Source: Clostridia bacterium | Lineage (GTDB): Bacteria; Bacillota; Clostridia; Christensenellales; Borkfalkiaceae | Direction: 5' to 3' | NCBI GenBank assembly: GCA_017501885.1 | Contig: JAFVWA010000155.1 | Span: 1-39,714 of the forward strand | Length of the DNA: 39,714 nt | Notes under the pieces: generated by a model | Seen by the model: only the letters and a program-made list of their open reading frames with translations | Told to the model about the DNA's origin: nothing | Databases searched by the model: none | Part shown: positions 38,066-39,714 of the stretch, in pieces | Numbering within the stretch: the stretch's first letter is position 1 | Layout of the letters: every line of letters starts with the position of its first letter | Program-made: the position numbers and the translations under genes

Positions 38066-39714
38066 TAGTTGATACTCTCTATATACTTTCTGATTTCGCT
38101 TGCGTTGTCGTATGCGTCTACTCTGCTTCCGTTAGGAACGAGAAGGGTGGGCGCTTTCTTAACGCCGTATTTTAAGGTGATTTCTGGGTTTTCTTCTGCG
38201 TTGATTACTTGATAAGTTACGCCTGCTTTGTCAAGCATCATTTTACTCGTTTTGCAGTTAGGACATCCGTTTCTTGTGAAAAGGATAGGTCCGTTTAATT
38301 CCATATCAGTTACTACTGCACATTCTTTTTGCGCTTTGTTGTCTGCTTTTGCTTGGAATTTTGAGTTCGCTACGTCGTAAACCTTTCTGTCTGCAAATTC
38401 TGCACGCTTACCGTCGTTCCAGTTTTGAACAGGACGATAGTATCCGGTGATACGACTGTAAACTTCGGTAGTCTTTCCGCAAGTAGGACACTCGTATACT
38501 TCGCCTGCAATATAGCCGTGGTCAGAACATACAGAGTATGTTGGGCTCATTGTGTAGTATGGAAGTTTGTAGTTTTCTGCAATCTTTCTAACAAGGTTTG
38601 CAGCAGCCTTCCAATCAGGAAGTTTTTGTCCTAAGAATGCGTGGAATACCGTGCCTGACGTGTAAAGAGTTTGTAAATCGTCTTGAATGTCGAGAGCGGT
38701 AAAGATATCGTCGGTATAACCTACTGGTAAGTGTGAACTGTTGGTGTAATATGGTGTTTTGTCAGCATCAGAAGCGGTGATGATGTCAGGATATCTCTTC
38801 TTGTCGTGTTTTGCTAAACGGAAAGAAGTTGATTCTGCTGGGGTTGCTTCTAAGTTGTAAAGGTCGCCGTATTTTTCTTGATAGTCAGAAAGCTTGTTTC
38901 TCATAAAGTTAAGAACGTTTTTAGTGAACGTTTGAGCTTCTGCATTGGTAAGGTCTTTGCCTATCCATTTTGCGTTTAAGCAAGCTTCGTTCATACCAAC
39001 TAAACCGATTGTTGAGAAGTGGTTGTTGAAAGTTCCGAGATATCTCTTGGTATATGGATACAAGCCTGCTTCTAAGAGTTTAGAAACGGTTTCTCTCTTA
39101 ACACGGAGTGATCTTGCAGAGATGTCTAAGAGTTTCTTTAATCTATCGTAGAATTCTTCTTCGGTCTTAGAAAGGTATGCGATTCTTGGCATGTTGATGG
39201 TTACAACACCTACTGAACCGGTGCTTTCACCACTACCAAAGTATCCGCCTGACTTTTTACGAAGTTCTCTTAAGTCAAGTCTTAAACGGCAGCACATTGA
39301 ACGAACGTCACTTGGTTCCATATCGGAGTTGATGTAGTTAGAGAAGTATGGTGTGCCGTATTTTGCGGTCATTTCGAAAAGTAATTTGTTGTTTTCGGTT
39401 TCTGACCAGTCGAAGTCACGAGTGATTGAATAGGTTGGAATTGGGTATTGGAAACCACGTCCGTTTGCGTCGCCTTCAATCATGATTTCGATAAACGCTT
39501 TGTTTACCATTCTCATTTCTTCTACGCAATCTTTATATTTGAAGTCCATTTCCTTTCCGCCAACGATTGCATTCATTTCAGCAAGGTCGTTTGGAACTAC
39601 CCAGTCTAACGTGATGTTGGTAAATGGTGATTGTGTTCCCCATCTGCTTGGGGTGTTTACACCGTAGATGAACGATTGGATACATTGTTTAACTTCTTTA
39701 TAAGTAAGGTTGTC
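38065..39714 (-). CDS. nrdD: Anaerobic ribonucleoside-triphosphate reductase with fused C-terminal redoxin (5' end outside the window)
   Basis: The frame is open to the window edge, so the N-terminus is missing; 549 residues are visible. Class III reductase features are MCCRLRLD, a candidate thiyl-radical region GLVGMNEACLNAKW, a zinc-type Cys cluster (CSDHGYIAGEVYECPTCG) and the glycyl-radical loop SRITGYYRP, with Gly at 38443-38445. In ordinary NrdD the protein ends shortly after that loop. Here a redoxin domain follows (about 38068-38304) with CPNC and a KKAPTLLV cis-Pro motif, like glutaredoxin/NrdH. The enzyme makes deoxynucleotides without oxygen. The fused redoxin suggests that reducing power comes from thiols instead of, or as well as, formate. 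Overlap with trxB by TAATG. Confidence 0.92.
   Translation of the reverse strand, partial: DNLTYKEVKQCIQSFIYGVNTPSRWGTQSPFTNITLDWVVPNDLAEMNAIVGGKEMDFKYKDCVEEMRMVNKAFIEIMIEGDANGRGFQYPIPTYSITRDFDWSETENNKLLFEMTAKYGTPYFSNYINSDMEPSDVRSMCCRLRLDLRELRKKSGGYFGSGESTGSVGVVTINMPRIAYLSKTEEEFYDRLKKLLDISARSLRVKRETVSKLLEAGLYPYTKRYLGTFNNHFSTIGLVGMNEACLNAKWIGKDLTNAEAQTFTKNVLNFMRNKLSDYQEKYGDLYNLEATPAESTSFRLAKHDKKRYPDIITASDADKTPYYTNSSHLPVGYTDDIFTALDIQDDLQTLYTSGTVFHAFLGQKLPDWKAAANLVRKIAENYKLPYYTMSPTYSVCSDHGYIAGEVYECPTCGKTTEVYSRITGYYRPVQNWNDGKRAEFADRKVYDVANSKFQAKADNKAQKECAVVTDMELNGPILFTRNGCPNCKTSKMMLDKAGVTYQVINAEENPEITLKYGVKKAPTLLVPNGSRVDAYDNASEIRKYIESIN

Noticed and set aside
1..39714. CRISPR arrays, tRNA/rRNA genes, insertion sequences, attachment sites or phage genes
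   Set aside because: I searched the intergenic regions by eye and saw no regular repeat-spacer pattern, cloverleaf, transposase or integrase; the gaps are too small for hidden rRNA.

Overview
The window looks like a chromosomal segment of an AT-rich, anaerobic Clostridia-type Firmicute, probably a gut or plant-fibre fermenter. The main evidence is a SCIFF ranthipeptide precursor beside its radical SAM maturase, which is a near-universal signature of Clostridia. Supporting this are a class III ribonucleotide reductase, a group-B-type [FeFe] hydrogenase-like protein, DUF4364 and TSCPD proteins, strong AAGGAG-type ribosome binding sites, and sigma-A promoters with 16-17 bp spacers. I see no rRNA, tRNA, CRISPR array, insertion sequence or phage gene.

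Left part (1-11595, all minus strand): a lipoprotein start at the edge; a single-domain AraC protein; an operon of SIS sugar isomerase, YitT, TIM-like isomerase, MFS, YjbQ and, past a hairpin, CapA (6567 to 987); then an aldonate/uronate-type operon of SGNH esterase, SDR, SMP-30 lactonase, mannonate dehydratase and clan GH-A glycosidase (11595 to 6758). The second operon is read divergently from an AraC regulator (11718-12551).

Middle part (12564-20913): a MATE exporter divergent from a DeoR regulator, with a shared operator-like direct repeat; the housekeeping set hypothetical-Nudix-TypA; divergent DUF4364 and TSCPD genes; and Dtd with an [FeFe] hydrogenase.

Right part (20999-39714): two sugar modules of the same design. 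Each has a divergent AraC gene facing an operon with Gfo/Idh/MocA dehydrogenases and an AP-endonuclease-2-type sugar isomerase/epimerase (22379-26129 and 32597-36148). The second also carries an unusual NagB-like deaminase. A GH28-like beta-helix protein with its own promoter lies after the first. Between the modules are an NrdG-type activase, the SCIFF peptide, its maturase and an Orn/Lys/Arg decarboxylase-like enzyme (plus strand), followed by aspartase (minus). The window ends in nrdD, whose product carries a fused C-terminal redoxin and which overlaps trxB.

Overall, the segment combines several separately regulated catabolic modules for plant-type or modified sugars with core anaerobic functions. 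The strongest candidates for undescribed biology are the SCIFF peptide with Gly at a position I recall as the cross-link acceptor, the SIS-YitT-TIM-MFS-YjbQ-CapA operon, and the two modules that pair canonical with degenerate Gfo/Idh proteins. Promoters, terminators and starts were read by eye; family names come from motif recognition, not database searches.
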